From Bolinopsis microptera (Eukaryota > Ctenophora > Tentaculata > Lobata > Bolinopsidae), in assembly GCF_026151205.1 (NCBI RefSeq), contig NC_087074.1, positions 558,001 to 622,000 of the forward strand: DNA of 64,000 bases, read 5' to 3'. Made by a program: the position numbers and the translations under genes. Of this stretch, positions 24,201-38,500 are shown piece after piece (the first letter of the stretch is position 1; each line of letters begins with the position of its first letter). Below the pieces are notes generated by a model. That model did not search any database. It was not told the DNA's origin and worked only from the letters and a program-made list of their open reading frames with translations.

Positions 24201-27200
24201 TTCGTGCAAACAACTGCTTCGTTTCTTAGGCAGGTACAGAGGTTGCATTCATCCCTGAATCTCTGTTCAGGCCTGTATTGCTCACCTTTGTACTGGCACA
24301 TGGGATCACAGTTCATCTTCGTGCAGATAACTTCCCCATTTCTGGCGCAGCCACAGGTGTTGCAATCGTCCTTGAATCGTCCAGCCTTGTATTGCTCACC
24401 TTTGTACTCACAAGTGTCTTCACCGTCGTCACGATCACAAGCCTTTGTTGTGCAGGCTAAATTTCCATCTGTGAGGCAGTGGCAAATGACGCAGTTGTCC
24501 AGGATTACATCTCCATGATTGTACTCCATGCCTTTGTATTCACAAGTTGCTTCGTCATCATCACAGTTCATCTTCGTACAGATAACATTCCCAATTCTGG
24601 TGCAGTCACAGTTGTTGCAGTCGTCCTTGAATCTCTGTCCAGCCCTGTATGTTTCACCTTTGTGCTCACAAGTGGCTTCACAAGCCTTTAATGCAGACTA
24701 CTCTTCCATCTCTGAGGCAGTGGCAAATGTTGCAGTCGTCCCTTATCGCGTCTCCAGCATTGTACTCCCTCCCTTTGTATTCACAAATTGTTTTGTCTTC
24801 GTCACGATCACAGTTCATCTTCGTGCAGACAACTTCTCCATCTCTGAAGCTGCAGTGGCAATGGTTGCAGTCGTCCTCGAATCTCTCACCAGCCCTGTAT
24901 GTTTTACCTTTGTGCTCACAAGTGGCTTCAACATCGTCACGATCACAGTTCATCTTCGTGCAGACAACTTCTCCATCTCTGAAGCTGCAGTGGCAATGGT
25001 TGCAGTCGTCCTTGAATCTCTCACCAGCCCTGTATGTTTCACCTTTGTACTCACAAGTGGCTTCAACATCGTCACGATCACAGTTCATCTTCGTGCAGAC
25101 AACTTCTCCATCTCTGAAGCTGCAGTGGCAATGGTTGCAGTCGTCCTTGAATCTCTGTCCAGCCCTGTATGTTTCACCTTTGTGCTCACAACGTACGGGG
25201 ACTGGCCTGTCACCTCTCACAGAAACTGCAGCTAGTACCAGTACAATCACTAACATTATCTTCATCTTTAATTCCTTAAAGAGTGAAAAGGTTAAAATGA
25301 GTTGTCGGATTAAAGAACGTATAATTGTACAGCAGTATTCTTCTAAGAAAAACTTGAGCACTATGGAGTTCGGGGGTTGGCTTTATCTTGGTTTGACTCA
25401 TATCTTACCGATAGAGAGTAATACGTGAGCGTCAACAACTGCAAGTCCTCTCACCTTAAACTTATGATTCAAATAAGAAAACTGAGGATATAGAAATCTA
25501 CATGGGAGGTGAACGATTAAAGCAAAGTGATCACGAAAATTTTCTTGGCGTGATCATTGATAACAAGCTAAATTGAAGTTTGAACCACTCTGGGATACAA
25601 TAAAGTAGAACATTGTAGGCAGTAGGGAAATTTGATCGTGCGTGGTGAACATTGAACAACCTCATTGAATCTTGAACAACCTCATTGAATCTTTAAAAAT
25701 GATAAGTGGTTTGGCCAATTACGGAGCTGGTTTGTTCAGTATGAGCAGATCTGGTCTTAATGTGGTATCAAACAGTAGATGCAGTAAAAGTAGCAGTAAA
25801 ATGAAGAAAGTCCACAGTTCTTTTCTTCCGGAGAGGATGAGACCAAATTGGAACAAACTCCCATCGGATTTCAAGAATTGTGGAACACTGGACAGTGTTA
25901 AGTTTTAAAATAAGATTAGAGGCTTCAAAAAAAGAGACTATTTTAAACGGATCTGTAAATGATAGTCATTTTTGGTAATTGTTTTGGACGAAGTATTAGG
26001 AAAGATTGAGGGATTAAATTATGCTACTAATAAAGTGAAGCACAATGAATATCTTATGTGTAATCCTCATGTTGCTAAAAAACGCTTTATCAACTTATAT
26101 AGTAGTGGAAAGTATGTAAATTAGATTCATTTTAACTTGGTTGTTTAGGCCAATAGATTTTAGATAATTTTAAAACTTTAGTAGATATATTTTTGATGAT
26201 GGGTGATGATGTTTGTGTCATCATATTTTGATTTGGTGTTACCGCGGCGAAATTCTTGTTAATTTATAAATTTAATTCCACTGTTATTATCTAAAATCTA
26301 GCAATCATGCGGGAAGATGGTACGTGCGCGTGACATCGAACCAGAAATACAACCAGCGCCTTACGTTGAAATCATTAAGTAGACCTTTCGAGTTTCGTAC
26401 AATCCAGAAGACGTTTCCCTGAATTTTGTCGTGAATTTTGCGTGCCGCACGTACGTTACAATATTTATCATTGTAGAATGTACGACGGTAGAAGTCAGAA
26501 GTCTCAATAAACTGCTCGTTCTTATACTTTTATAGACACTTATAAGATATGAAAATCTAAGTAACACGTACTGATTGTATCTCGTACAATCAGAGAATCA
26601 CAAATCAAGGAAACGTGCTCTCCGTACTGTTATCATCTTGTACACACGAATTGTTTACATGATTCGATGGCAAGGCGCCAACAATTTAAATGATCAGTAG
26701 ACATGCTAATCATACTCTGGTTCACACCACAACAACACGGTGAGCTAGATAAACACACATGAACAGCGGTCATTATTGTATAACAGTAGGAGTGGAAATA
26801 GAGACGGAGCAAACATGGTACGTGACCATTCTTGCCATGTTTTACCTCAGACATGCCAACTGCAGCTGTTATTGCCGCTAACATTGTGACACCAGAGCAA
26901 AGGCTTCCCGGATACCCCGCCCACAAAAGGGTACACCGCCATCACAGATAATTCTCTTCTGGAATGGACTCTACAAAAAGATCTAAGCCAGGAGTGATTG
27001 GAGGACGTACTTGATACTGTTGTCCAGAAGCGATCCCTGCCGAACCTACCTAAAGTAACCTAAAGTAAGTAAACACTGTACACTATTATCCTGTTAGTCT
27101 TGGATATTTTTGTCACATCATTAAAATAGATATAAGCACAAACTCCACCAATGACTTCACCGACCGACTTTGCCATCCAGAAATACCCCATGTTTCGCTG

Positions 27201-30200
27201 GGCATTTCCATCTTTTGAGTTATCCATTACAGTCTTCGGGCATATGATCCACATATGATCCACATACTGATTTACAGTAAATCATTTACAATCCATATGA
27301 TAGTCCAATAGTAACCTGTAGTTAACAGTACAGCCAATGTAGCTGCCAATTCGATATTATAATATAAATAGCTAATAAGTATTGGTAGATAAATGCAATT
27401 TAAGTAAATTTCCAAACTACTGAAATAACAAAATACATAGGATACCAAACAAGACGCTCCAAATCCAAATAGAAGATGATCCCCCCCCCCCCCCCCCCCG
27501 AGATGATGCAAAGCAACACTGGCGGATAAAAAACAGACAAAGGCTGAACAACAGTTAGAACGTAATCGGAAACCCCTGTTATCTTTCAGACATCTAATTA
27601 CATTATCAAATATTTGAAGCACCCAAGAGATCGTATCTTAACATATGTCGACTTGATATGATTATATTATTTTGTAGTCCGAACAGACCAAAATAAGTTA
27701 TCATTTCATTTTAACCATATGTATTTTCTTGTTACTGCAAATTATCTAATACTACTATTGTGACCACAGTGAAAGAATACGTTGGTTGTCTCCGAAAGTC
27801 GTTCTTGCTCGGGTTTCTCAGATTCCAAGTCTTGTATTTTATAATTTCTTGTGGTTAGGGTAACAATAGAGAAGTAAGAAAATGTGTCTTACGGTCAGTA
27901 GATTTTTCAGTATTCACAGTTACATTGATCATATTTCTTTTATCACAATGATAAACTACTAGTTTCTAGTCTGGCTTCATTGTAAACTACTACTTTCTAG
28001 TCTGGCTTCATTGTAAACTACTACTTTCTAGTCTGGCTTCATTGTAAACTACTACTTTCTAGTCTGGCTTCATTGTAAACTACTACTTTCTAGTCTGGCT
28101 TCATTGTAAACTACTACTTTCTAGTCTGGCTTCATTGTAAACTACTACTTTCTAGTCTGGCTTCATTGTAAACTACTACTTTCTAGTCTGGCTTCATTGT
28201 AAACTACTACTTTCTAGTCTGGCTTCATTGTAAACTACTACTTTCTAGTCTGGCTTCATTGTAAACTACTACTTTCTAGTCTGGCTTCATTGTAAACTAC
28301 TACTTTCTAGTCTGGCTTCATTGTAAACTACTACTTTCTAGTCTGGCTTCATTGTAAACTACTACTTTCTAGTCTGGCTTCATTGTAAACTACTACTTTC
28401 TAGTCTGGCTTCATTGTAAACTACTACTTTCTAGTCTGGCTTCATTGTAAACTACTACTTTCTAGTCTGGCTTCATTGTAAACTACTACTTTCTAGTCTG
28501 GCTTCATTGTAAACTACTACTTTCTAGTCTGGCTTCATTGTAAACTACTACTTTCTAGTCTGGCTTCATTGTAAACTACTACTTTCTAGTCTGGCTTCAT
28601 TGTAAACTACTACTTTCTAGTCTGGCTTCATTGTAAACTACTACTTTCTAGTCTGGCTTCATTGTCCTGTCTGGCTTTATTTGCCTGTAATTTTGCCGAG
28701 GAGGTGAACCACTTGGGCTCACAAGCTCTGAGCTATACTTTACCGTATTAAATTAGTGTAGCTTTTGGAGTTCAATGTTACCTTGGGAACACACTTACTT
28801 CTCTGGTGTCGTAGTTCGTACTTAAATGATGAATAAGTAACAAAAATATTTAATGAAAATCATTTCCCAAAGTCAAAATTAATAATCTACATTTCCCGTG
28901 CTCTCTTACACGCTCTGCACTTCCACATAACATTCCAGCAGCGAGTCAATTAAAATTAACACGTACTAACTCGATTAAGCAAATATTTCTATCTAATTGT
29001 CAGCACCACACTTCAGTTGAAATTATCACATAGTTCTCGAGTACAGTGATTGTTTTTAGTGCTGTTTTAACGAGATCACAACGTATTGACTTCTATATCA
29101 TATTTTCTAGATTATTCTCAGACTTGCGGTGAATGCGGTGTTCCCTATTCTGTGTTATGAAGCGATTATACATCTTAACTCACGTACCATACCGTGGAGC
29201 GCCGTGCGACGGTATACTGTGACCTGCTCAATAAACACTCACAGTCCTTTTAAAATAGTTGCCATACTCATTGTGGTAATTGCTAGGCTAATTAGGGTAA
29301 TTACTATACTGAGGGCCCCCCGCTATACTGATTACGGTAATTCAAATTACAAGCACAGTAGTTGTGAAACATATTTACACGTAATACACGTAAGACATTA
29401 TAACTTTAACTTTAGTTTGATAGTGACGAAGTGAGAGTTTAACCACTGCAGCTATTCATTTATGCGTTGGTTAAAGTTTCTGTTAAGTCGCCTATTGACA
29501 CCTAAGTTGAGCGCGAGTTCGTTCAGAAGTTTTTGACGTCATTTTCTACCCTTTTCTATAGGCTCACAATGTTCAATGTACTGCAGAACGTTATCCCTTG
29601 TTCCCGCTTGACGCTTTGCTTTTGCGTTCCATTTTTGTTGTAGACATGGTGAGGGTTAGAGTGACTTGCATTGCATACCTCATTAAACCCACTCATTCAT
29701 GAGTTGCATATATTCTAATTCTGCCAGACACACAAGTTGCTATGGAGTATGTGCAATTAATAATTACACGAATAATACATGAATATGAGAGGTGAACTCT
29801 CTGTGCTCGTACATATAGTCAATAGTCATTACTAAACTATCCGCATCCTGCTCATTATCGGGGCGCGGGAGAAAATTCGAAAATACTGTGTATATAGTTG
29901 ATAGTGAATAGTGTTATAAATAGTAAAATCCGAAAATACCTTGTAGTACTGTGTTATAAATAGTTGTGTGCCAGAGACCTGTAATAGGACCTCCTCTCAT
30001 TACAAGTTGGGTGTGATCAAAATAGTATGATAATGTATCAGATCACATTTAATTAATCTGACTGCGTCTTGAGAAATTCAAGATTTATTACAACAATATA
30101 GATATCATTATCATTAAATTAAGGAATAAACTGAATTTTTTTTTCTGGCGCACAGTTACTGACATAATCATATCCAAGTGCTCAAACTTCCGAAATTACC

Positions 30201-32445
30201 AAAGAGCTTTCAGCTTACAAATAGATAATTTAAAGATAATTGATTGACTTTGATTTTACTGTTAGCAGTTATACGCAGGTTATGTTAAAGTTAATTCTCT
30301 TATAGTAGTAGTAGTAGTAGTAGTAAAGTTAATTCTCTTATAGTAGTAGTAGTATTAGTAAAGTTAATTCTCTTCGCATATCATTTCCTGACCTAGACAA
30401 TTCCACACAAGTCATAATTTTCACTGTCCTATGTCTACCAATCATTTCCAGTAAACAATAGTTCACTTCGCAGGGGGCTGGGGGGGGGGGGGTCAGGACT
30501 CAGGTACTTTGATCCCCCCCCCCCCCCCGCTGCGCAGCTCGCCGTTTCTAGTTTACAGAGTTTTCAGAGTTTTGTGAGTTTATAATTTCTGGTTAACTAT
30601 AAAACTGTCATACTTTCGCTTAATTGACAAATTCAGTCAAATAATCAGAATAAATTTGGTACTGAGTAATGCTACTTAATTAACGTAATTCGTTGTAATT
30701 GTGTTAATATTAACACTTAGGTAACCAAGCAAATAACCTCTTTGTGCAGGAGCTCTGCCTATCATTTTCCTTTGAGGTTTGAACCACTTTTAAGTATCTA
30801 GCTACTTATTATAACAATAATACTGTATATCTAGGCTACAGTTGAACAATGTATCAATGAATGATACGATTTAATTAACTTTCGATTAGCTTTCAATTAA
30901 CTTTCAATTAACTATATTAACTCTCAATTAACTCTCAATTGTCTCAACCTATTCTCTACCACCATTACATAACGTGTGACAAATGTTATGAGCATGATAC
31001 AGGAGACACTGGATACTGGACTTATCCTAAATATTCTAAAGGGATAATCGCTGCGTTTATCTTTAGTTTATTTTCAGTGTTTTTTGTACAACGAACAAGT
31101 TGGCATCTCGTTTTTAAGGCCTTAGTATTTTGGCCTTTACTCATTAGAACAGTACATAAAATATCTGGAATAGTTATTGAAATACCTATAACAAGATATG
31201 TATAAAAATAGAAATATCCTGACTACAAGTCATAATCTAACCATGTACCAGATCTACTACTACTCGCTCGTGTACCAGATCAGTAGCCTAGCAACGTCGG
31301 CTATATGCTAAATATACCAATATGCTAAATACCAGTAACTTTACAACTTCCTTTGTATTACGGTCGCGTAGTAAACGGTATTATCGATCTCTTTTGATAG
31401 CGTGTGTAGACCAGTACTCAGTACTCAGTGACTTTGTGTGTCGTCTCTCTTTTCTTTTGGTATGTGTGACACTATGGCACTGTGACACTGTGACACTGTG
31501 ACACTTTGACAATGTGACACTGTGACACAGTGACAATGTGACACTGTGACAATGTGACACTATGAAGTGTGAAGTGTGACACTGTGACACTATGATATTA
31601 TGAAGTGTGACAATGTGAGACTGTGACACTATGACACTGTGGCACTATGATATTATGAAGTGTGACACTGTGACACTGTGACACTGTGACACTATGAAGT
31701 GTGACACTGTGACACTGTGAAGTGTGAAGTGTGAAGTGAGACACTGTGATACTGTTAGAAAGATCTAGGTCTCCCCGGAGACTTCACACTCTCCGGAGGC
31801 TACATAAAAATACACCAAACTATTTACTAGCAGACGGCTTCTTTTTGAAAATTTGCTAATTCATTGTGACTTGTCACTCAGTTACGTTGTTTGTCGGTAG
31901 CAGCTTTGAAGGATGTTGTACGGGCAAACAGTGCGTTTTAATCCTGAGTTGTACGGGCAAACAGTGCGTTTTAATCCTGAGTACGCGCAAACAGTGCGTT
32001 TTAATCCTCAGTTGTGTCGTAGTTTTTAGGTCAGTTAAACTTTATCTGTAGTTGAAATCATTGCTTTGTATTTGAACTGGTCTAATCGAACAGTGATATA
32101 TATATATCAGGTCGGCTGAAATGATAACAGGCCGTGAACAAATTGCTTACAAAAGTGTATGATATTGATATTCCTCGAACCACTAAAACGTCACGTGCAC
32201 ACTGTCACGTGCACACAGTCACGTGCACAGTCACGTGCACACTACACTGTTAGTTTCCGAAACCCAGGATGAACATTTTCAATAAGATTCTCATACTTCT
32301 ATCTTTCTATGAAATGCTTCTATATTATGTCGCAGTATATATATATATAAGAGAAGAAAACCAGTTGTAATATATATATTATATATAATATATAAATTAT
32401 CAAGGTATGTACAAATTTCCATCTCAGCCCCATTTGTTCTTCACA

Positions 32446-32523
<78 letters not shown>

Positions 32524-35500
32524 TACTAGCCACTAGCTACTAGCCACTAGCCAGGGTGTGTCATATTTCTGTAAATAATTCTATTCGCTTAACCACGTAC
32601 AACGTATCTAGTATAACATAACACTAGGTATAGTACATAATATATTGCATAGCACTAGGTATAGTACATAATAATATATCAGTACAATGTACATACTTGT
32701 TAGCCATACTGGAGTTGCAGGTGTAGATATGTAATAATATAACAGTACATACTTGTTAGCCATACTGGAGTTGCAGGTGTAGATATGTAATAATATATCA
32801 GTACATACTTGTTAGCCATACTGGAGTTGCAGATGTAGATATGTAATATTATATCAGTACATACTTGTTAGCCATACTGGAGTTGCAGATGTAGATATGT
32901 AATATTATCACACTTTCGAGCCAAATTTGGCAGGAAAGCAGAATTGATATTACATGCCCCGTTGGGGAGCACTGGCTCTCACCCGGGGGCATGAAATATC
33001 AATCAGTTGCTCAGAGAGAGCCCGATATTCCCATAGGAACAAGGAGCCCACTCTCAACAACTGTTCTACTACTGTGAGGTACTGATTTAAATAAAGATTT
33101 AAATCAACAACCTGAAGTAGTCTATGACCGTAAATGCAATGATCAGATGAAATTTCCAGGATCGGGAAAAATTTATATCTATACCTGGTTTTAAAAATAT
33201 TTCCTTGCGTTTGAGATGTGTCAAGCGAAATAAAATTTTTTGTTGTAAAACTTTTTTAAGCTGTTCCTTTTTTACTGCACTTCATAGTTCAAAGTCTAAT
33301 TAGGCTTCGGATGATGAAACTAAGTAAAAACTTCCTGGCTTGTACGAGCTTTAAATGACTTAAGGTTACTGAAAACGAGATCAAAGTTTACAAGCAGACT
33401 TGAAAGTTGCACAAAGTTTTGGTACTTGTCAGCGATACAATCAATCAGGCTTATTAATTTCCTTAATCGCTTACTTGAAATTAAAAAGGAAGTGTTAGAA
33501 CAAACTACAGTCACCCTCACAAAAAACAGTAAACACTAAACGATGTTTGATTAATTCGAACGAAGAAAACACACAAAACAAAGCCAGATTTCAGCCATTT
33601 CAGACCTCAATTTTAACCCCCTCTGATCCCTTCTTTGAGCCATATTCCATATAGAAATTGTGCAGAAATTAAACTAGGCTTTTCCAAACCGGTTTCGCCT
33701 AGATTAGCTTGCGAAATTCGTGGCTGATCTATAAACAGACTGATAAAGAGATTTATAGATTCTGTACAATAAAGAGCGAAAATTCTATCCCAGGACCAGT
33801 TTGAATTTTAGTTAGTGCAAATAAGTGCAATAAAAACATCCTATAAAATATATTATCTATATAAATATATCAAGCGACGAATGACGTAACTTAATCAGCT
33901 AATCTGGTTAGTGGTTATAAATCAGTCTGGGCACTGTGGCAAACAGGTCCGATGATTAATGTGCTGCCATTCTTTAGACCAATTCAATATTGGTAACAGT
34001 ACGGGTGAACTACCTGGCCATGACCAGGGTGGTTATAGGCTGGTGGAGTACTGCGTTCTAAAATGTTGAAGAGATACATTTAATTATTACAACTGTTCTG
34101 ATAATTTCCAGTTCAGATGATTTCTAGCGAAGCAGATTATGGCAAATAATGGCAAGTAAAGATGAATACTGACTAAGAACTAAGTAGCTACTATACTCGA
34201 TAAAATTCTAAGTCAACGATTACAAGTTGCATTGATTAAATCATTCTGAAATAACAGACAATCAAGAATCAAGACGGACGATGATATTGTTCATGTAAAT
34301 TAGGGTGTGTAGTGTATAATGTGGACTGATAAATAGCCCACTGCAGCTCTATTCAAATACAAGAACTAGGAAATTCTTTCACCTTATCGCAGATACAGAT
34401 TATACGATAAGGACTGTGATGTATAATCAACGCTTAAACGGATGTTCTATACATCATACATCTACAGTTTTAATGACTCCAAAAATATCTAATAGAAATA
34501 AAGTATTAGAATCACCAAACATCGATTGATTTGCAGGATGTAATAATTACGTATCAAACGCGCTCGTGGCGGAATATTCTAGACGCCAATAAGTACAAGT
34601 CCCATGGTCGATAAACATATTAATATTCAATGCACTACGTATCACTTATCTGTATAAAGCAAATTGGGCGCGGCATACAGCATTCACTGTGTCATAAATG
34701 TGATGAGCACGTAAGATCTTAATTGTACGTATTGTATCTTCGATATCTGAAATACTAACTCATGATCGAGAGCTATATATAGCTTGGACATTATAAACAT
34801 AAATAAGTTCGACATGTCTAGTTTGCTTTGGCGAGATTTATAACTAACGTTTGATCAAATTCTGCTTTCCCGGCCAAATTTGGCTCCAAATAATGGCAAA
34901 TAATGGCAAGTAAAGATGAATACTGACTAAGAACTAAGTAGCTACTATACTCGATAAAATTTTAAGTCAACGATTACAAGTTGCATTAATTAAATCATTC
35001 TGAAATAACAGACAGTCAAGAATCAAAACGGACGATAACATTTTTGATGTGAATTAGGGCGTGTGGTGTATAATGTGGACTGATAGATTATAGACACTAA
35101 TTATAGCTCCACAACTCTATTTAAATACAAGAACTAGGAAATACTTTCACCTTATCGCAGATACAGATTATACGATAAGGACTGTGATGTATAATCAACG
35201 CTTAAACGGATGTTCTATACATCATACATCTACAGTTTTAATGACTCCAAAAATATCTAATAGAAATAAAGTATTAGAATCACCAAACATCGATTGATTT
35301 GCAGGATGTAATAATTACGTATCAAACGCGCTCGTGGCGGAATATTCTAGACGCCAATAAGTACAAGTCCCATGGTCGATAAACATATTAATATTCAATG
35401 CACTACGTATCACTTATCTGTATAAAGCAAATTGGGCGCGGCATACAGCATTCACTGTGTCATAAATGTGATGAGCACGTGAGATCTTAATTGTACGTAT

Positions 35501-38500
35501 TGTATCTTCGATATCTGAAATAATAACTCATCGAGAGCTATATATAGCTTGGACATTATAAACATAAATTATAAGTTCGACATGTCTAGTTTGCTTTGGT
35601 GAGATTTATAACTAACGTTTGATCAAATTCTGCTTTCCGGCCAAATTTGGCTCCAAAGAAAGTGTGATAAAACATTAATCACATGCCTTCTCATGCGATA
35701 TCAACATTTTCAAAACTCGGCAAGCCTCGTGATTGAAAATGTCGATATAACCCTCGGCAAGCCTCGGGAAATATCGAAACTTTCGCTAACTCGGCAAGCC
35801 TCGTGGGCGAAAGTTTTGATATCGCATGAGAAGGCATGTGATAAATGTATATTATCACACTTTCGAGCCAAATTTGGCAGGAAAGCAGAATTGATATTAC
35901 ATGCCCCGTTGGGGAGCACTGGCTCTCACCCGGGGGCATGAAATATCAATCAGTTGCTCAGAGAGAGCCCGATATTCCCATAGGAACAAGGAGCCCACTC
36001 TCAACAACTGTTCTACTACTGTGAGGTACTGATTTAAATAAAGATTTAAATCAACAACCTGAAGTAGTCTATGACCGTAAATGCAATGATCAGATGAAAT
36101 TTCCAGGATCGGGAAAAATTTATATCTATACCTGGTTTTAAAAATATTTCCTTGCGTTTGAGATGTGTCAAGCGAAATAAAATTTTTTGTTGTAAAACTT
36201 TTTTAAGCTGTTCCTTTTTTACTGCACTTCATAGTTCAAAGTCTAATTAGGCTTCGGATGATGAAACTAAGTAAAAACTTCCTGGCTTGTACGAGCTTTA
36301 AATGACTTAAGGTTACTGAAAACGAGATCAAAGTTTACAAGCAGACTTGAAAGTTGCACAAAGTTTTGGTACTTGTCAGCGATACAATCAATCAGGCTTA
36401 TTAATTTCCTTAATCGCTTACTTGAAATTAAAAAGGAAGTGTTAGAACAAACTACAGTCACCCTCACAAAAAACAGTAAACACTAAACGATGTTTGATTA
36501 ATTCGAACGAAGAAAACACACAAAACAAAGCCAGATTTCAGCCATTTCAGACCTCAATTTTAACCCCCTCTGATCCCTTCTTTGAGCCATATTCCATATA
36601 GAAATTGTGCAGAAATTAAACTAGGCTTTTCCAAACCGGTTTCGCCTAGATTAGCTTGCGAAATTCGTGGCTGATCTATAAACAGACTGATAAAGAGATT
36701 TATAGATTCTGTACAATAAAGAGCGAAAATTCTATCCCAGGACCAGTTTGAATTTTAGTTAGTGCAAATAAGTGCAATAAAAACATCCTATAAAATATAT
36801 TATCTATATAAATATATCAAGCGACGAATGACGTAACTTAATCAGCTAATCTGGTTAGTGGTTATAAATCAGTCTGGGCACTGTGGCAAACAGGTCCGAT
36901 GATTAATGTGCTGCCATTCTTTAGACCAATTCAATATTGGTAACAGTACGGGTGAACTACCTGGCCATGACCAGGGTGGTTATAGGCTGGTGGAGTACTG
37001 CGTTCTAAAATGTTGAAGAGATACATTTAATTATTACAACTGTTCTGATAATTTCCAGTTCAGATGATTTCTAGCGAAGCAGATTATGGCAAATAATGGC
37101 AAGTAAAGATGAATACTGACTAAGAACTAAGTAGCTACTATACTCGATAAAATTCTAAGTCAACGATTACAAGTTGCATTGATTAAATCATTCTGAAATA
37201 ACAGACAATCAAGAATCAAGACGGACGATGATATTGTTCATGTAAATTAGGGTGTGTAGTGTATAATGTGGACTGATAAATAGCCCACTGCAGCTCTATT
37301 CAAATACAAGAACTAGGAAATTCTTTCACCTTATCGCAGATACAGATTATACGATAAGGACTGTGATGTATAATCAACGCTTAAACGGATGTTCTATACA
37401 TCATACATCTACAGTTTTAATGACTCCAAAAATATCTAATAGAAATAAAGTATTAGAATCACCAAACATCGATTGATTTGCAGGATGTAATAATTACGTA
37501 TCAAACGCGCTCGTGGCGGAATATTCTAGACGCCAATAAGTACAAGTCCCATGGTCGATAAACATATTAATATTCAATGCACTACGTATCACTTATCTGT
37601 ATAAAGCAAATTGGGCGCGGCATACAGCATTCACTGTGTCATAAATGTGATGAGCACGTAAGATCTTAATTGTACGTATTGTATCTTCGATATCTGAAAT
37701 ACTAACTCATGATCGAGAGCTATATATAGCTTGGACATTATAAACATAAATAAGTTCGACATGTCTAGTTTGCTTTGGCGAGATTTATAACTAACGTTTG
37801 ATCAAATTCTGCTTTCCCGGCCAAATTTGGCTCCAAATAATGGCAAATAATGGCAAGTAAAGATGAATACTGACTAAGAACTAAGTAGCTACTATACTCG
37901 ATAAAATTTTAAGTCAACGATTACAAGTTGCATTAATTAAATCATTCTGAAATAACAGACAGTCAAGAATCAAAACGGACGATAACATTTTTGATGTGAA
38001 TTAGGGCGTGTGGTGTATAATGTGGACTGATAGATTATAGACACTAATTATAGCTCCACAACTCTATTTAAATACAAGAACTAGGAAATACTTTCACCTT
38101 ATCGCAGATACAGATTATACGATAAGGACTGTGATGTATAATCAACGCTTAAACGGATGTTCTATACATCATACATCTACAGTTTTAATGACTCCAAAAA
38201 TATCTAATAGAAATAAAGTATTAGAATCACCAAACATCGATTGATTTGCAGGATGTAATAATTACGTATCAAACGCGCTCGTGGCGGAATATTCTAGACG
38301 CCAATAAGTACAAGTCCCATGGTCGATAAACATATTAATATTCAATGCACTACGTATCACTTATCTGTATAAAGCAAATTGGGCGCGGCATACAGCATTC
38401 ACTGTGTCATAAATGTGATGAGCACGTGAGATCTTAATTGTACGTATTGTATCTTCGATATCTGAAATAATAACTCATCGAGAGCTATATATAGCTTGGA

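Noticed and set aside
24204-25428. Long plus-strand frames opposite the cysteine-rich gene
   Set aside because: Antisense shadows of the repeat-containing coding sequence.
29129-31205. Short frames at 29129-29434 and 30939-31205 with hydrophobic stretches
   Set aside because: No recognisable domain, no splice partners, and composition expected from AT-rich DNA.
33320-36467. Identical 66-codon minus-strand frames at 33320-33520 and 36267-36467
   Set aside because: They are the same frame in the two copies of the 2947-bp unit; identity reflects duplication, not selection.
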